Notes: generated by a model not told the origin, from the letters alone. DNA of 18,427 bases from CAG-177 sp964587915 (GCA_964587915.1 CAZPMK010000035.1:1-18427), one strand, 5' to 3'. Shown: positions 5,161 through 13,910, counted from the stretch's first letter. Numbers and translations: made by a program.

Positions 5161-6915
5161 TTATTTTTTATTAAACAGCTTCAAATATTCCTCATCGCTG
5201 AGTGAAGCAACATCGGTTGGCTTTTGCTTTTGCTCTTTTTCTCCGCGGAGAACCTTTATGCAGTCTTCACATTCCCTTACGGTATTGCTCAGCTGTGAGG
5301 AGCTCATAAATATTTTCTGAACGCTTCCCATTTCTTCGGGCGTAAAATCCGAGGAAAACAGGCTGATATCCGGAGTCAAGCCCTGCTCCAATTTATCAAA
5401 AAGGCATTCGGCTATTCTTCTGTTGAAATCGGTGATAAAATCCGACGGTGAAAAGCTGTCCTTGAGCTTTTCGTAAAAGTCGGGATTTCTCGCAAGTGAA
5501 GCAATCAAGGTTTCCTCCGCTCTTGCTGCTCGGATATTCGCCGCCCGCTGAGGATTATTTTTATCGGAAAAGCTCCTTTCGATGAACGCCTCGCTCTCCC
5601 GCTTCTTTTTAGCCTCGTCGTTTCGCCGCTGTTTCATTTTTGCGGAACGTATCTGTGCATTTATGCTGTCCTTTGATACGCCCAATTCGTTTGAAAGGCG
5701 GGTTGAATATATATCGCATTCCACAGCGCCGCACTGTGCAAGCACCGCCGCTGCCGCAGTCAGAAATCTCAGCTTGCCGTCATCGGTATTTATGTTGTAT
5801 TTTTCTTTTTCTTGAAGCAGACGGTATTCGGTTTTGTTTGCCGCCGTTCCCAAAAGCTCGGCAAAGCGTTCCTTGCCGTATGTTCGGATGATTTCATCAG
5901 CATCCTTGCCGCCGCTCATTGTAACAACTCTCAGCTTTAAGCCCGTTTTTCCGAGAACGCCGAGTGCCCTCTGCGTAGCCTCTCTGCCTGCTCCGTCATT
6001 ATCATAGCAAACGATTATCTCCTCGGCATAGCGTGAAAGCAAATTCGCCTGTTCGCTCGTAAACGCCGTTCCGAGGCAGGCTATGGCATTGGTAAAGCCC
6101 GCTTGATGAAGTGCAATAACATCCATGTAGCCCTCAACAAGCAGCAGCTTGTTTTCATTTGCGTTCTTTGCAAAATTCAGTGCAAAAACTCCGTTGCTCT
6201 TTTTGTATACGGGAGTATCGGAGGTGTTGATATACTTGGGCTTGGAGTCATCCATGACTCTGCCGCCGAAAGCGATGACATTCCCTCTCAAATCAATTAT
6301 CGGGAACATGACACGATTGCGGAAATTATCGTAATAATTGCTTTTCCCGTTTTTGTCGGAGCGTCTTACAAGGTTAGCAAGCACCATTTCCTCGTAGGTA
6401 AAGCCCTTTGAATGAAGATGCTCGGTCAAAGCGTGCCAACTGTCGGGAGCGTAGCCGAGACCGAAATGACGAATGGTTGACGGTGTAAGTCCTCTTTTGA
6501 GAAAATAATCCAAAGCGAAACGGTTTTCGGGAGCGTTTAGGCAGGCATTGAAAAATCTTGCAGCCTCACGATTCGCCGCAAGCAAACGCATACGCCTTTT
6601 TGCCATGGTATCATCATATCCGTCCTCGGGCATGGACATTCCCGCCGCCTGTGCCAATGATTTTACGGCTTCAACATAATCGAGATTATCCATTCTCCGC
6701 ACGAAGCTGATGACATCTCCGCCCGCACCGCAGCCGAAGCAGTAAAAGGAACGGCTTTCGGGATATACCGTAAAGGACGGCGTTTTTTCGTTATGAAACG
6801 GACAAAGACCGACTAAGGTTTTGCCTCTGCGTTTAAGATTCACATAGGAAGAAATCACATCCTCGATATCAATTCTTTCCTGCAATTCCTGTATGAATCT
6901 TTCGTTTATTTTCAA
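5161..6915 (-). CDS. dnaG: DNA primase DnaG
   Basis: 584 aa. It makes RNA primers at the replication fork with the DnaB helicase. The zinc-binding domain has C38, H41, C59, C62 (CPFHNEKTPSF...YCFGC). The catalytic core includes YYDNFRNRVMFPI and the basic block FGGRVMDDSKPKYINT. The TOPRIM metal site is VEGYMDV with E261 and D305-N-D307. The C-terminal part (about 460-584) is the variable helicase-binding region. The start is TTG, chosen for the strong AAAGGGGG site 7 nt upstream (6923-6930) and because family homology begins exactly there (INERFIQELQERIDI). It lies 35 nt after the CHAP-protein gene, with no terminator between, and 22 nt before rpoD. Confidence 0.97.
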   Translation of the reverse strand: MKINERFIQELQERIDIEDVISSYVNLKRRGKTLVGLCPFHNEKTPSFTVYPESRSFYCFGCGAGGDVISFVRRMDNLDYVEAVKSLAQAAGMSMPEDGYDDTMAKRRMRLLAANREAARFFNACLNAPENRFALDYFLKRGLTPSTIRHFGLGYAPDSWHALTEHLHSKGFTYEEMVLANLVRRSDKNGKSNYYDNFRNRVMFPIIDLRGNVIAFGGRVMDDSKPKYINTSDTPVYKKSNGVFALNFAKNANENKLLLVEGYMDVIALHQAGFTNAIACLGTAFTSEQANLLSRYAEEIIVCYDNDGAGREATQRALGVLGKTGLKLRVVTMSGGKDADEIIRTYGKERFAELLGTAANKTEYRLLQEKEKYNINTDDGKLRFLTAAAAVLAQCGAVECDIYSTRLSNELGVSKDSINAQIRSAKMKQRRNDEAKKKRESEAFIERSFSDKNNPQRAANIRAARAEETLIASLARNPDFYEKLKDSFSPSDFITDFNRRIAECLFDKLEQGLTPDISLFSSDFTPEEMGSVQKIFMSSSQLSNTVRECEDCIKVLRGEKEQKQKPTDVASLSDEEYLKLFNKK

Positions 6916-6950
6916 TCTGCCGCCCCCTTTCTGCGGATTGTGCTTTTATC

Positions 6951-7913
6951 TTACATATTATTCTTCATTTTGATTATTCTTATGGTAACCGCCGCAACAG
7001 CCGCCGCAAGGATAATACAGGCAATCGCCAAAAATACGGTCGTGCTTTTGCCGCTTTCCTCGGGCAATTGAATCTGTGTTTGAGACTGCGTTGTAAGCAC
7101 GAAAACCGTTGAAAACATATATGTCGTGCTTTCAGCGGTGGTTGTTTCGGTTGTTGCAGGTGCCGTTGTCTGCGTTGTTTCGGGCAAGGTTGTTGCCGTA
7201 GTTTTCACCGTCGGAGCGGTTGTTGTCGCTTTTTTGGTTGTCGCTTTTTCGGTTGTTGTTTCTTTTGCTTTTGCCGTTGTTGTAACACGGCTTTTTGTTG
7301 TGGTCGGGCGTGCCGTTGTTGTGGGAACGGTTGTTTCATTTGCAATGCCGTTCGGAAGCGGAACGCTGTTGCCGTTTTCATCCGTGAGAGTAAAAAGATA
7401 GTATGAATCGGACGGATATTTAATCTGTCTGTTGACTGCCGCTTTTCCGTCCCAAATAACATTTTGCTCAAACATTGTGATATAGCCGCCTGAATAATCC
7501 TTGACTATCGCCCAATGGTCGCTCGATGAATTTCTCATTTCGGCGGAAACAAATATAACATCGCCCTTTTTAGGCGTTTTTGCTTCAACGAATTTATATC
7601 CCTCGGTCATTGCAATAAGACCGGTGTTGCTGTATGCCAAAACATCCAGACCGTAAGCCTCTTTATAAAATCGCATTATCAGCTCGTTGCATTGATAGTA
7701 ATAGCTGTTTTCGCTGTACAACGCATCAACGGAGCAAAAGGTATCGGCAACAAAATTATCGCCCTTTATTTCAACCCATGTACAGCCCGATTTCACATCA
7801 TCGTACCAATCGGCAAAGGAGAACGGAGCAACGCCGAGAAGCAAAACGACAACGCACAAAATAATGCAAGATAATTTCTTAATTTCTTTTTTCATATTAA
7901 ATAAACGAATCAT
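6951..7913 (-). CDS. Secreted or membrane-anchored CHAP-domain protein with Thr-rich linker
   Basis: 320 aa. The start is ATG 7913, set by GGAG at 7922-7925, 8 nt upstream; it overlaps the dGTPase gene by 17 nt. Residues about 11-34 are a signal peptide or signal anchor ending SFA-DWY. The domain at about 60-175 looks like a CHAP cysteine peptidase/amidase: catalytic Cys candidate C75 in YYQCNELIMRFYKEAYG, His candidate H133 in DHWAIVKDYSGGY, and E149-x-N151 in FEQN, matching the C-H-(E/N) arrangement. Then comes a Thr/Lys/Ala-rich linker (about 193-270), one membrane helix (about 291-310) and a basic tail (RIIKMKNNM). The domain would thus sit outside the cell, tethered at both or one end, and may cut peptidoglycan cross-links. 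Its place between dgt and dnaG is unusual. Catalytic activity is inferred only. Confidence 0.75.
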   Translation of the reverse strand: MIRLFNMKKEIKKLSCIILCVVVLLLGVAPFSFADWYDDVKSGCTWVEIKGDNFVADTFCSVDALYSENSYYYQCNELIMRFYKEAYGLDVLAYSNTGLIAMTEGYKFVEAKTPKKGDVIFVSAEMRNSSSDHWAIVKDYSGGYITMFEQNVIWDGKAAVNRQIKYPSDSYYLFTLTDENGNSVPLPNGIANETTVPTTTARPTTTKSRVTTTAKAKETTTEKATTKKATTTAPTVKTTATTLPETTQTTAPATTETTTAESTTYMFSTVFVLTTQSQTQIQLPEESGKSTTVFLAIACIILAAAVAAVTIRIIKMKNNM

Positions 7914-8913
7914 TGATTTCGCTCCAAGCCTTCGGAACATAAAGCTCGTTGAAAATCCTTATGGCGTATCTGTCCGTCATTCCCGCAATAAAATCGCAAG
8001 CGGCAGCGGCTACGCCGTCTCTTTCGGCAATCTTCAAAAACTGCTCGGGAAGCTCCTCGGGCTTTTCGAGATAGTAAAGATAGAGGCGTTGTATCATGTC
8101 AATCGCCTTTTTTTCTTCACTCTTGCAAGCGGGATTTGTATATACCTTTTCAAACATAAAGGAATGAAGCTCATCAAAGACCTGAGCAATTCCCTTTTCG
8201 AGAACTATATCGTCCGTGCTGTTTTCTATACAGCTCAAAACAAGCGTATTTATTCTTGAACTTTTTGAATGACCCAGCTCGTTGCGAATGGCAAGGGGAA
8301 TATCCTCCTCGCACATTATCCCCGCAATCGTGGCATCATCAATATCGTGATTTATGTAAGCTATTCTGTCGGCAAGACGGACAACTCTGCCCTCGAGCGT
8401 TGCCGCCTGTTCACCGTTTGTGTGGCGTTCTATGCCGTTACGCACCTCAAAGGTAAGATTCAGTCCCCTGCCGTCCTTTTCGATTTTATCAACAACGCGA
8501 AGGCTCTGCTGATAATGCCTGAAGCCGTCGGGGCAAACCGCATTGAGTGCTCTTTCTCCCGCATGACCGAACGGTGTGTGTCCGAGGTCATGCCCGAGAG
8601 CTATCGCCTCGGTAAGGTCGCCGTTAAGAAGCAATGCTCCCGAGATTGTTCTTGCTATCTGAGACACCTCGAGAGTGTGGGTAAGTCGGGTTCTGTAATA
8701 ATCACCCTCGGGAGACAAAAAGACCTGTGTTTTGTGCTTTAAGCGTCTGAACGAGCTGCAATGGATTATTCTGTCGCGGTCACGCTGAAATACGGTACGC
8801 ACCGGACATTCTTCCTCGGGGACAAGCCGTCCCCTGCTTTCTGCGGCAAAAGCCGCATTTGGAGAAAGTGTGATTTTCTCTCTTGCACAGGCGTTTTCTC
8901 TGATGGTGTCCAT
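7897..8913 (-). CDS. dgt: dGTP triphosphohydrolase-like HD-domain protein
   Basis: 338 aa, usual for the dGTPase-like (type 2/3) family. The HD metal site is visible: H79 in RTRLTHTLEVSQIAR, H108-D109 in LGHDLGHTPFGH, then D182 in VVRLADRIAYINHD. Substrate-side motifs FRRLKHKTQVF and RTRLTH are also present. The enzyme removes triphosphate from deoxynucleotides, mainly dGTP, and so trims dNTP pools. GGTGAT lies 5 nt before the ATG. It is the first gene of the run dgt - CHAP - dnaG - rpoD. A 112-nt gap with a hairpin separates it from nadE. A promoter should lie in that gap but I could not place one with confidence; a 14-bp palindrome (8970-8983) is a possible operator. Whether it truly prefers dGTP cannot be told. 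Confidence 0.9.
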   Translation of the reverse strand: MDTIRENACAREKITLSPNAAFAAESRGRLVPEEECPVRTVFQRDRDRIIHCSSFRRLKHKTQVFLSPEGDYYRTRLTHTLEVSQIARTISGALLLNGDLTEAIALGHDLGHTPFGHAGERALNAVCPDGFRHYQQSLRVVDKIEKDGRGLNLTFEVRNGIERHTNGEQAATLEGRVVRLADRIAYINHDIDDATIAGIMCEEDIPLAIRNELGHSKSSRINTLVLSCIENSTDDIVLEKGIAQVFDELHSFMFEKVYTNPACKSEEKKAIDMIQRLYLYYLEKPEELPEQFLKIAERDGVAAAACDFIAGMTDRYAIRIFNELYVPKAWSEINDSFI

Positions 8914-8969
8914 TTTACATCACCCCTCACAGATAGAATACAAGCCGATTTCGTCGAATCCTCTTGCTT

Positions 8970-8983
8970 AAATGTTAACATTT
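8970..8983. promoter_or_regulatory. 14-bp perfect palindrome upstream of dgt
   Basis: AAATGTTAACATTT, in the gap between the nadE terminator hairpin and the dgt gene, 57 nt before the dgt ATG. Size and place fit an operator, but no regulator is known and chance is possible in AT-rich DNA. Confidence 0.3.
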
Positions 8984-8985
8984 TG

Positions 8986-9020
8986 TAAACAATGCCGCCA
9001 TACCTCTCGGTACAGCGGCA
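8986..9020 (-). terminator. Hairpin terminator after nadE
   Basis: A 12-bp stem (8993-9004 with 9009-9020, two G-T pairs) closes on a 4-base loop. On the minus strand it is followed by TTGTTT, a short T-rich tail. It begins 6 nt after the nadE stop codon and separates nadE from dgt. Confidence 0.6.
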
Positions 9021-9025
9021 AAAAA

Positions 9026-10957
9026 TCATATTTTGTCAAGCTGTTCAAGCCACGCCGCCGCACTCGCATCGCTCGGCATTCTCCAATCGCCTCTCGGAGA
9101 AAGAGCTATCGAGCCGACCTTTACGCCGTCGGGAACGCAGTTACGCTTGAATTGCTGTGAGAAAAAGCGTTTTGAGAATATTGTCAGCCACTTTTTAACT
9201 GTCTGTGCATCAAAATCATCCTTGAATGCTTTGCAGGCAAGAAAATACAGCTTTGACGGCGAAAATCCGTAGCGGAGCATATAATAAAGGAAAAAGTCAT
9301 GAAGTGCATACGGTCCGACTATGCTTTCCGTTTGCTGAGCTATCTTTCCGTTTGCATCGGGAGGCAACAACTCGGGGCTTATCGGTGTATCGGCGATATC
9401 CTTTAACGCATCGGCACTCTCGGAAAAATTCTCCGATTCGGCAAGAGTCTCAACCATCCAACGAATCAGCGTTTTCGGAACGGAGGCATTCACGCCGTAC
9501 ATACTCATGTGGTCGCCGTTATATGTGCACCAGCCGAGAGCGGCTTCGCTCAAATCACCCGTACCGATTACTATTCCGCCCGTCTTGCCCGCAACGTCCA
9601 TAAGCACCTGAGTGCGTTCTCTCGCCTGTGCGTTTTCAAAGGTGAGGTCGTATTCGTCGGGGCTTTGACCGATATCCTTAAAATGCTGTAAGCAGGCTTC
9701 CTTTATGCTGATTTCTTTCACCGTAACTCCGAGGGATTTCATCAGCGACAGAGCGTTGTTGTAGGTTCTGTCGGTCGTGCCGAAGCACGGCATGGTAATT
9801 CCGATAACGTCATCTGCGGGTCTGCCGAGCTCCTTAACAGCCTGCACGCTGACAAGCAATGCAAGGGTTGAATCAAGCCCGCCGGATATTCCCACCACGG
9901 GGCGACAGCCTGTTTTCATGAGGCGTTTTTTAAGTCCCGCAGTCTGCATTTCAAATATTTCAAGGCATCTTTCGGTGCGTTGTTTTTTTGTATCGGGAAC
10001 AAACGGCAGCTTATCAACAAGAGCGTATGAACCGTCGGCTTCGGATTTTCTTTCGCTTGCGGTGATTTCGGGAATGCTCTCACCGTAAAGAGCGGCGCAA
10101 TCTGAAAATGTATTTTTCTTCACCCTGTCACCGCGAATACGCTCTATATCTACATCTGCAATTATCATGTAATCGCTCGCAAGCGGTTCTTTCTGTTCGG
10201 CGGAGAGCTTTCCGTTTTCGGCAATGAGCGAATGACCGGAAAATACAAGGTCTGCGGTGGATTCAAGACAGCCGGCGGAGCAAAAAGCGTATGCACACAC
10301 GCCCGAAGCAGACTGACTCAACACAAGATTTCTGCGGTATTCACGCTTTGCGATAACCTCGTTGCTCGCAGAAAGATTCGCTATTACCTCAGCTCCCGCA
10401 AGGCAAAGACGGGTACTCGGCGAAAGCGGTGCCCACAAATCCTCGCATATTTCAAAGCCCGTTTTAACGCCGCCTATATCAAACACGGCACTGCCGACGG
10501 GGACGGTGTATTCTTCCTGCACTCCGAGCTTGCACGACTGAACGCTTGAGGGTGCTTCTTTTGCACAGGCGAACCATCTTTTTTCGTAAAACTCACCGTA
10601 ATTCGGTACAAAGGTTTTCGGGACGATTCCGACGATTCTGCCGCCCGAAAATACAACGGCACAGTTATACAAAGCGTTATTGAGCACTATCGGAGCACCG
10701 ACGGCAAAGGTCACCGCCGTGTTCGCACTTTCGGTAGCAAGGGCACCGAGAGCAACGGTTACTTCGTCAAGCAATGCTCGCTGAAAGAACAAATCGGCAC
10801 AGGTATAGCCCGTCAAGCTGAGCTCGGGAAATACAAGCAAATCCGCCTTTTCTTTATCCGCTTTTCTGATATATTCGATTATCCTTTTTGTATTCAGTCT
10901 GACATCCGCAACCTCAACATCGGGAACGGCACAGGCAATTCTGAAACAATCAAACAT
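9026..10957 (-). CDS. nadE: Glutamine-dependent NAD(+) synthetase
   Basis: 643 aa, the usual length of the two-domain form. The N-terminal nitrilase-like glutaminase domain (1-280) carries the triad E45 (FPELSLTGYTC), K114 (VPKTFVPNYGEFYEKR) and C171 (FEICEDLWAP), and releases ammonia from glutamine. The C-terminal ATP-pyrophosphatase domain (about 325-643) has the P-loop SGGLDS at 358-363, then IGITMPCFGTTDRTYNNA and GTGDLSEAALGW. It converts deamido-NAD, ATP and glutamine to NAD, the last step of NAD synthesis in the cytoplasm. AGAGG lies 7 nt before the ATG, 17 nt after the phosphatase stop codon, so it belongs to the same transcript. It is the last gene of the prs-to-nadE run and is followed by a hairpin terminator. 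Confidence 0.97.
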   Translation of the reverse strand: MFDCFRIACAVPDVEVADVRLNTKRIIEYIRKADKEKADLLVFPELSLTGYTCADLFFQRALLDEVTVALGALATESANTAVTFAVGAPIVLNNALYNCAVVFSGGRIVGIVPKTFVPNYGEFYEKRWFACAKEAPSSVQSCKLGVQEEYTVPVGSAVFDIGGVKTGFEICEDLWAPLSPSTRLCLAGAEVIANLSASNEVIAKREYRRNLVLSQSASGVCAYAFCSAGCLESTADLVFSGHSLIAENGKLSAEQKEPLASDYMIIADVDIERIRGDRVKKNTFSDCAALYGESIPEITASERKSEADGSYALVDKLPFVPDTKKQRTERCLEIFEMQTAGLKKRLMKTGCRPVVGISGGLDSTLALLVSVQAVKELGRPADDVIGITMPCFGTTDRTYNNALSLMKSLGVTVKEISIKEACLQHFKDIGQSPDEYDLTFENAQARERTQVLMDVAGKTGGIVIGTGDLSEAALGWCTYNGDHMSMYGVNASVPKTLIRWMVETLAESENFSESADALKDIADTPISPELLPPDANGKIAQQTESIVGPYALHDFFLYYMLRYGFSPSKLYFLACKAFKDDFDAQTVKKWLTIFSKRFFSQQFKRNCVPDGVKVGSIALSPRGDWRMPSDASAAAWLEQLDKI

Positions 10958-10974
10958 TATTTAACCTCTTTTCA

Positions 10975-12600
10975 TCAAGGCTGAACGGGAACGGGATGGC
11001 TCTCGTTTGAAGATTCTATCGTGATAAAATTATTTCTTGCCGCATAAGCCCACTTCATGCCGAATATTTTGCAAGCCGCATCAACGGGCATATAAAGCTG
11101 CTCGGCGTTGCCTCTGAATACGGCATTACCCATTTCAACCTCGCCTTTATTTGTTTTCGCAACGCTGCTTCCCTCGGTAAAGACAGCCGTTTTTCCGTAT
11201 ACGGAAAGCTCAACCGCTCCCTTTTCTCTCTTGACCTCGCCGCCGATAAAGGAAACAAGGGTTGCAAAGGCGGCATACCAAACGCCGTTTTCGCATACGG
11301 GCGGAACGGGAGAAGCACACAAGCCGAGATCCACACCCTTATACATCATTCTTGTTCTGCCGGGGCCGAATATCGGAGCCACGCGGTAGGGCCTTATCTC
11401 GTCCTTTTCTTTGTCAATTCGGCATTCGTCAACCACTCTGCCGTCGTTAAGCTCGGAAATAAAGGTAGCCTTGTCGCCGTCAATCTCGATAAGAGCATAC
11501 ATGGCGTTAGGCTCCTCCTGCGGATAGAAAGAGCAATGCCATATCTTGTCGCAGGTTTTTGTGCCGGGAGGATTCATGTGTCCGTTACCAAGCTCATAAT
11601 GAACCGTTCCTTGTGACGGACGGTCAAAAATTTCCTCATTGCGGATGGGGTAGCTTCTTGAAAAATTATGCTCATGACCCGAAAAAAGCACGTCGAGCTT
11701 TTCCATGCATTCACGCATCATCGGGTAGGCATCATCATTTGAAAGGTTGGGACCGCTGTAATATATCGGGAAATGATATGCACCGAATTTCCATGCTTTA
11801 TCCGAAGCATCCAAATCCTTGACTGCCCATTCGTTGACAAGCTCGGGTTCATTTACGCCGAAAACCATGAAATGTGCATTGCCGTAATCGAACGAATAGT
11901 TTTCGGGTCTCCAGCCCTCGGGACCGTTGAGCGGATAGGAATGTGCAAGCTCTGCGTTGAAAAACTCGGCAGGCTCGGCATAATATCTGTCAACCTCTCT
12001 CGGGAAATACTCTCTGAAGCCTCTGTTATCGTGGTTTCCGCAGCACATCATGTAAGGAATATGCTCCATTACGCCCTTCATGCCCTCATACATGGCATTC
12101 CATTGAATTTCATGCTGACCGCAGTTTGTGTTGTCTCCGGCGGTGAGAATGAATTTAACGTCGGGGTGCTTTTTCAGAACGTTCTTCAAGAATTTATTAA
12201 AAGCCGAATAGTCGGGATTGTAGTGGTCGTTATCCTTTTGGTGGTCGGAAATTGCGATAAACTTGAAGTGGGTAAGATTTTCTTCCTCGGTATCAAAATA
12301 ATATTCCTCGCTGCGGTTTTCGGCACTTCCGCAGGTGTAATAATAGCGTGTTCCGGGCTTTAAGCCGGTGAGTCTTGCCCAAAACAGGCGGCTTTCGGAT
12401 ACATCGCTTTTAAATATTTCCGTTATCGCATCAACTCTGCGTTTTTCTCCGCCCTTTTCGTAAAATTCGGCATAGCCCTCGCCGACTTCCTTGGCGGCAC
12501 GCCATGTTACGGTCATCTCGGTTTTTGCATCGCCCGAAATACTTACCATGATATGGTCGGGCTTTTCGGTTGCAAATCTGTAATTCGGCTGTCTGTCCAT
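10975..12600 (-). CDS. Purple-acid-phosphatase-like metallophosphoesterase, leaderless
   Basis: 541 aa, three parts. Residues about 15-105 are the fibronectin-like N-terminal domain of purple acid phosphatases (PDHIMVSI...EMTVTW...LKPGTRYYYTCG). Residues 110-345 are the two-metal phosphoesterase core: D119 (ISDHQ), D156 (TAGDN), N189-H190-D191 (CGNHDN), H276 (AYHFP), H309 and H311 (SGHEHNFSRSYP). The C-terminal about 430-535 resembles the copper amine oxidase N-terminal domain (GKTAVF..., YMPVDAACKIFGM.WAYAARNNFITI), usually part of extracellular Firmicutes proteins. There is no signal peptide or membrane helix: it starts MDRQPNYRFATEK with GAGG 9 nt upstream. It lies 11 nt after the GH27 gene and 17 nt before nadE. 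The substrate is unknown; a phosphomonoester or diester linked to the neighbouring galactosidase pathway is a guess. Confidence 0.85.
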   Translation of the reverse strand: MDRQPNYRFATEKPDHIMVSISGDAKTEMTVTWRAAKEVGEGYAEFYEKGGEKRRVDAITEIFKSDVSESRLFWARLTGLKPGTRYYYTCGSAENRSEEYYFDTEEENLTHFKFIAISDHQKDNDHYNPDYSAFNKFLKNVLKKHPDVKFILTAGDNTNCGQHEIQWNAMYEGMKGVMEHIPYMMCCGNHDNRGFREYFPREVDRYYAEPAEFFNAELAHSYPLNGPEGWRPENYSFDYGNAHFMVFGVNEPELVNEWAVKDLDASDKAWKFGAYHFPIYYSGPNLSNDDAYPMMRECMEKLDVLFSGHEHNFSRSYPIRNEEIFDRPSQGTVHYELGNGHMNPPGTKTCDKIWHCSFYPQEEPNAMYALIEIDGDKATFISELNDGRVVDECRIDKEKDEIRPYRVAPIFGPGRTRMMYKGVDLGLCASPVPPVCENGVWYAAFATLVSFIGGEVKREKGAVELSVYGKTAVFTEGSSVAKTNKGEVEMGNAVFRGNAEQLYMPVDAACKIFGMKWAYAARNNFITIESSNESHPVPVQP

Positions 12601-12611
12601 TATATTTTACC

Positions 12612-13910
12612 TCACATTATCTTAAATAATCTTGCTCCGTGTGAATTGACAACGGCTTTGATTTTTCCGCCGTCTGCGGGATATTCCTCATGTGCCCACA
12701 AATCCCGAGCCTTACGACTTGACGCATCCAAGGCAATATCCGTAATGTCAAAGGTTATTTCTCTTTCGATATCATCGGTATTAAAGAGAGCAACATATCT
12801 GCACCCGTCACCCTTTGCCGTCCAGATGATTTCGCCCTTACCGTCGGTTTCATTTCGGTAATGCTGATGTGCCGAATGAGAATTTTTCAGCATATCAATA
12901 AGCTCCTCATTTGTGAGCAGCCACAACGTAAAATCATCATTTTGCCGCATTTCTCCGCCTATCATCAGCGGTGAACGGAATATGCTCCAAAGAGTGAGCA
13001 TTGTTATTTGTTCGTCATGTGTAAAGCGTGTGAACCGTTCGGGATTCCAACGGCTGCTTGCTATTGCAAGCTTTCCGACGGGAAGCATATCGCAATCGGG
13101 ATATGCACCTGTTTGAACATAATCCTGCCATGCAAGACAGCGATCAAACATATCATGAAGTCTGTCCCAGCCGTCCCAAAAATCGCCCGTCATACGCCAC
13201 ATATTTGCATTGGCGGCAAGGTGCTCATGCTCCCAAACGGGGGCAGGACCGGGAGAAAGGCTGAGAACCATCGGTCTGCCGCAACGGTCAATCGCCTTTC
13301 GGAGCATTTCAATTTCCCGCCTTGCGGAATACGGGTCATCTTTCTTAAATTCCGTATTTCCGATATCGTCACATTTTATAAAATCAACATCCCACGATGC
13401 ATACAGCTCAAGCAGAGAATCGTAGTATTCCTGTGCTCCCCTTTTGCCCGCATCAACGCCGTACATATCGGTATTCCACGGACAAACGGAAAACTGCTGT
13501 GCTATGTCTCTTGCGGTAACGCCGTCACACTTTATCGGGGTGTTTGAATGAACCGCCTGTCTCGGAATACCTCTCATTATATGAATGCCGAATTTTAATC
13601 CGAGTGCGTGTATTTTATCGGCTATCGGCTTGAAGCCTTTACCTCCCGCAGAGGACGGAAAACGCTCGGGAGCGGGAATGAGCCGAGAATATTTATCCAT
13701 ATACAGCGGAGCAAAATTGTGATAATCAAAGCTGTCAGCGGTAGGCTCAGACCATTGAATATCGCACACGATATACTCCCAGCCGTACTTTTTTAGGTGC
13801 TCTGCCATATATTCCGCATTGCCTAAAAGCTGTTCCTCGTTGACGGAGGTGCCGTAGCAATCCCAACTGTTCCAACCCATCGGCGGTGTCGGAGCAAATC
13901 TTTTATGCAT
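12612..13910 (-). CDS. GH27 family alpha-galactosidase
   Basis: 432 aa. GH27 signatures: PPMGWNSWD at residues 9-17, the strand D50 (IVCDIQW), the nucleophile D181 in DFIKCDD, and the acid/base D243 in WRMTGDFWDGW. C-terminal RSPLMIGGEM and a beta domain follow. The enzyme hydrolyses terminal alpha-galactosides (melibiose, raffinose, galactomannan side chains). Some GH27 members act on alpha-N-acetylgalactosamine or beta-L-arabinopyranose, which sequence alone cannot exclude. There is no signal peptide, so it acts in the cytoplasm on imported oligosaccharides; no transporter gene is adjacent. AAGGAAG is 6 nt from the ATG. It overlaps the end of the rlmA-like gene by 8 nt and precedes the phosphatase by 11 nt, so these genes are co-transcribed. 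Confidence 0.92.
   Translation of the reverse strand: MHKRFAPTPPMGWNSWDCYGTSVNEEQLLGNAEYMAEHLKKYGWEYIVCDIQWSEPTADSFDYHNFAPLYMDKYSRLIPAPERFPSSAGGKGFKPIADKIHALGLKFGIHIMRGIPRQAVHSNTPIKCDGVTARDIAQQFSVCPWNTDMYGVDAGKRGAQEYYDSLLELYASWDVDFIKCDDIGNTEFKKDDPYSARREIEMLRKAIDRCGRPMVLSLSPGPAPVWEHEHLAANANMWRMTGDFWDGWDRLHDMFDRCLAWQDYVQTGAYPDCDMLPVGKLAIASSRWNPERFTRFTHDEQITMLTLWSIFRSPLMIGGEMRQNDDFTLWLLTNEELIDMLKNSHSAHQHYRNETDGKGEIIWTAKGDGCRYVALFNTDDIEREITFDITDIALDASSRKARDLWAHEEYPADGGKIKAVVNSHGARLFKIM

Noticed and set aside
7118..7345. GTTGTT/ACAACA-rich stretch considered as a tandem repeat or CRISPR
   Set aside because: There are no regular repeat-spacer units; it is codon-level low complexity encoding Thr-rich protein.
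7126..7401. Val-rich plus-strand open frame of 91 codons
   Set aside because: It is the complement of the Thr-rich linker of the CHAP protein; no ribosome site, no homology, biased only because the real strand is ACN-rich.
8986..9000. Rex-type (TTGTTAA-N4-TTAACAA) operator near the nadE-dgt gap
   Set aside because: TTGTTTA and TTAACAT are present but with a 7-base spacer and imperfect arms, so it does not fit Rex.
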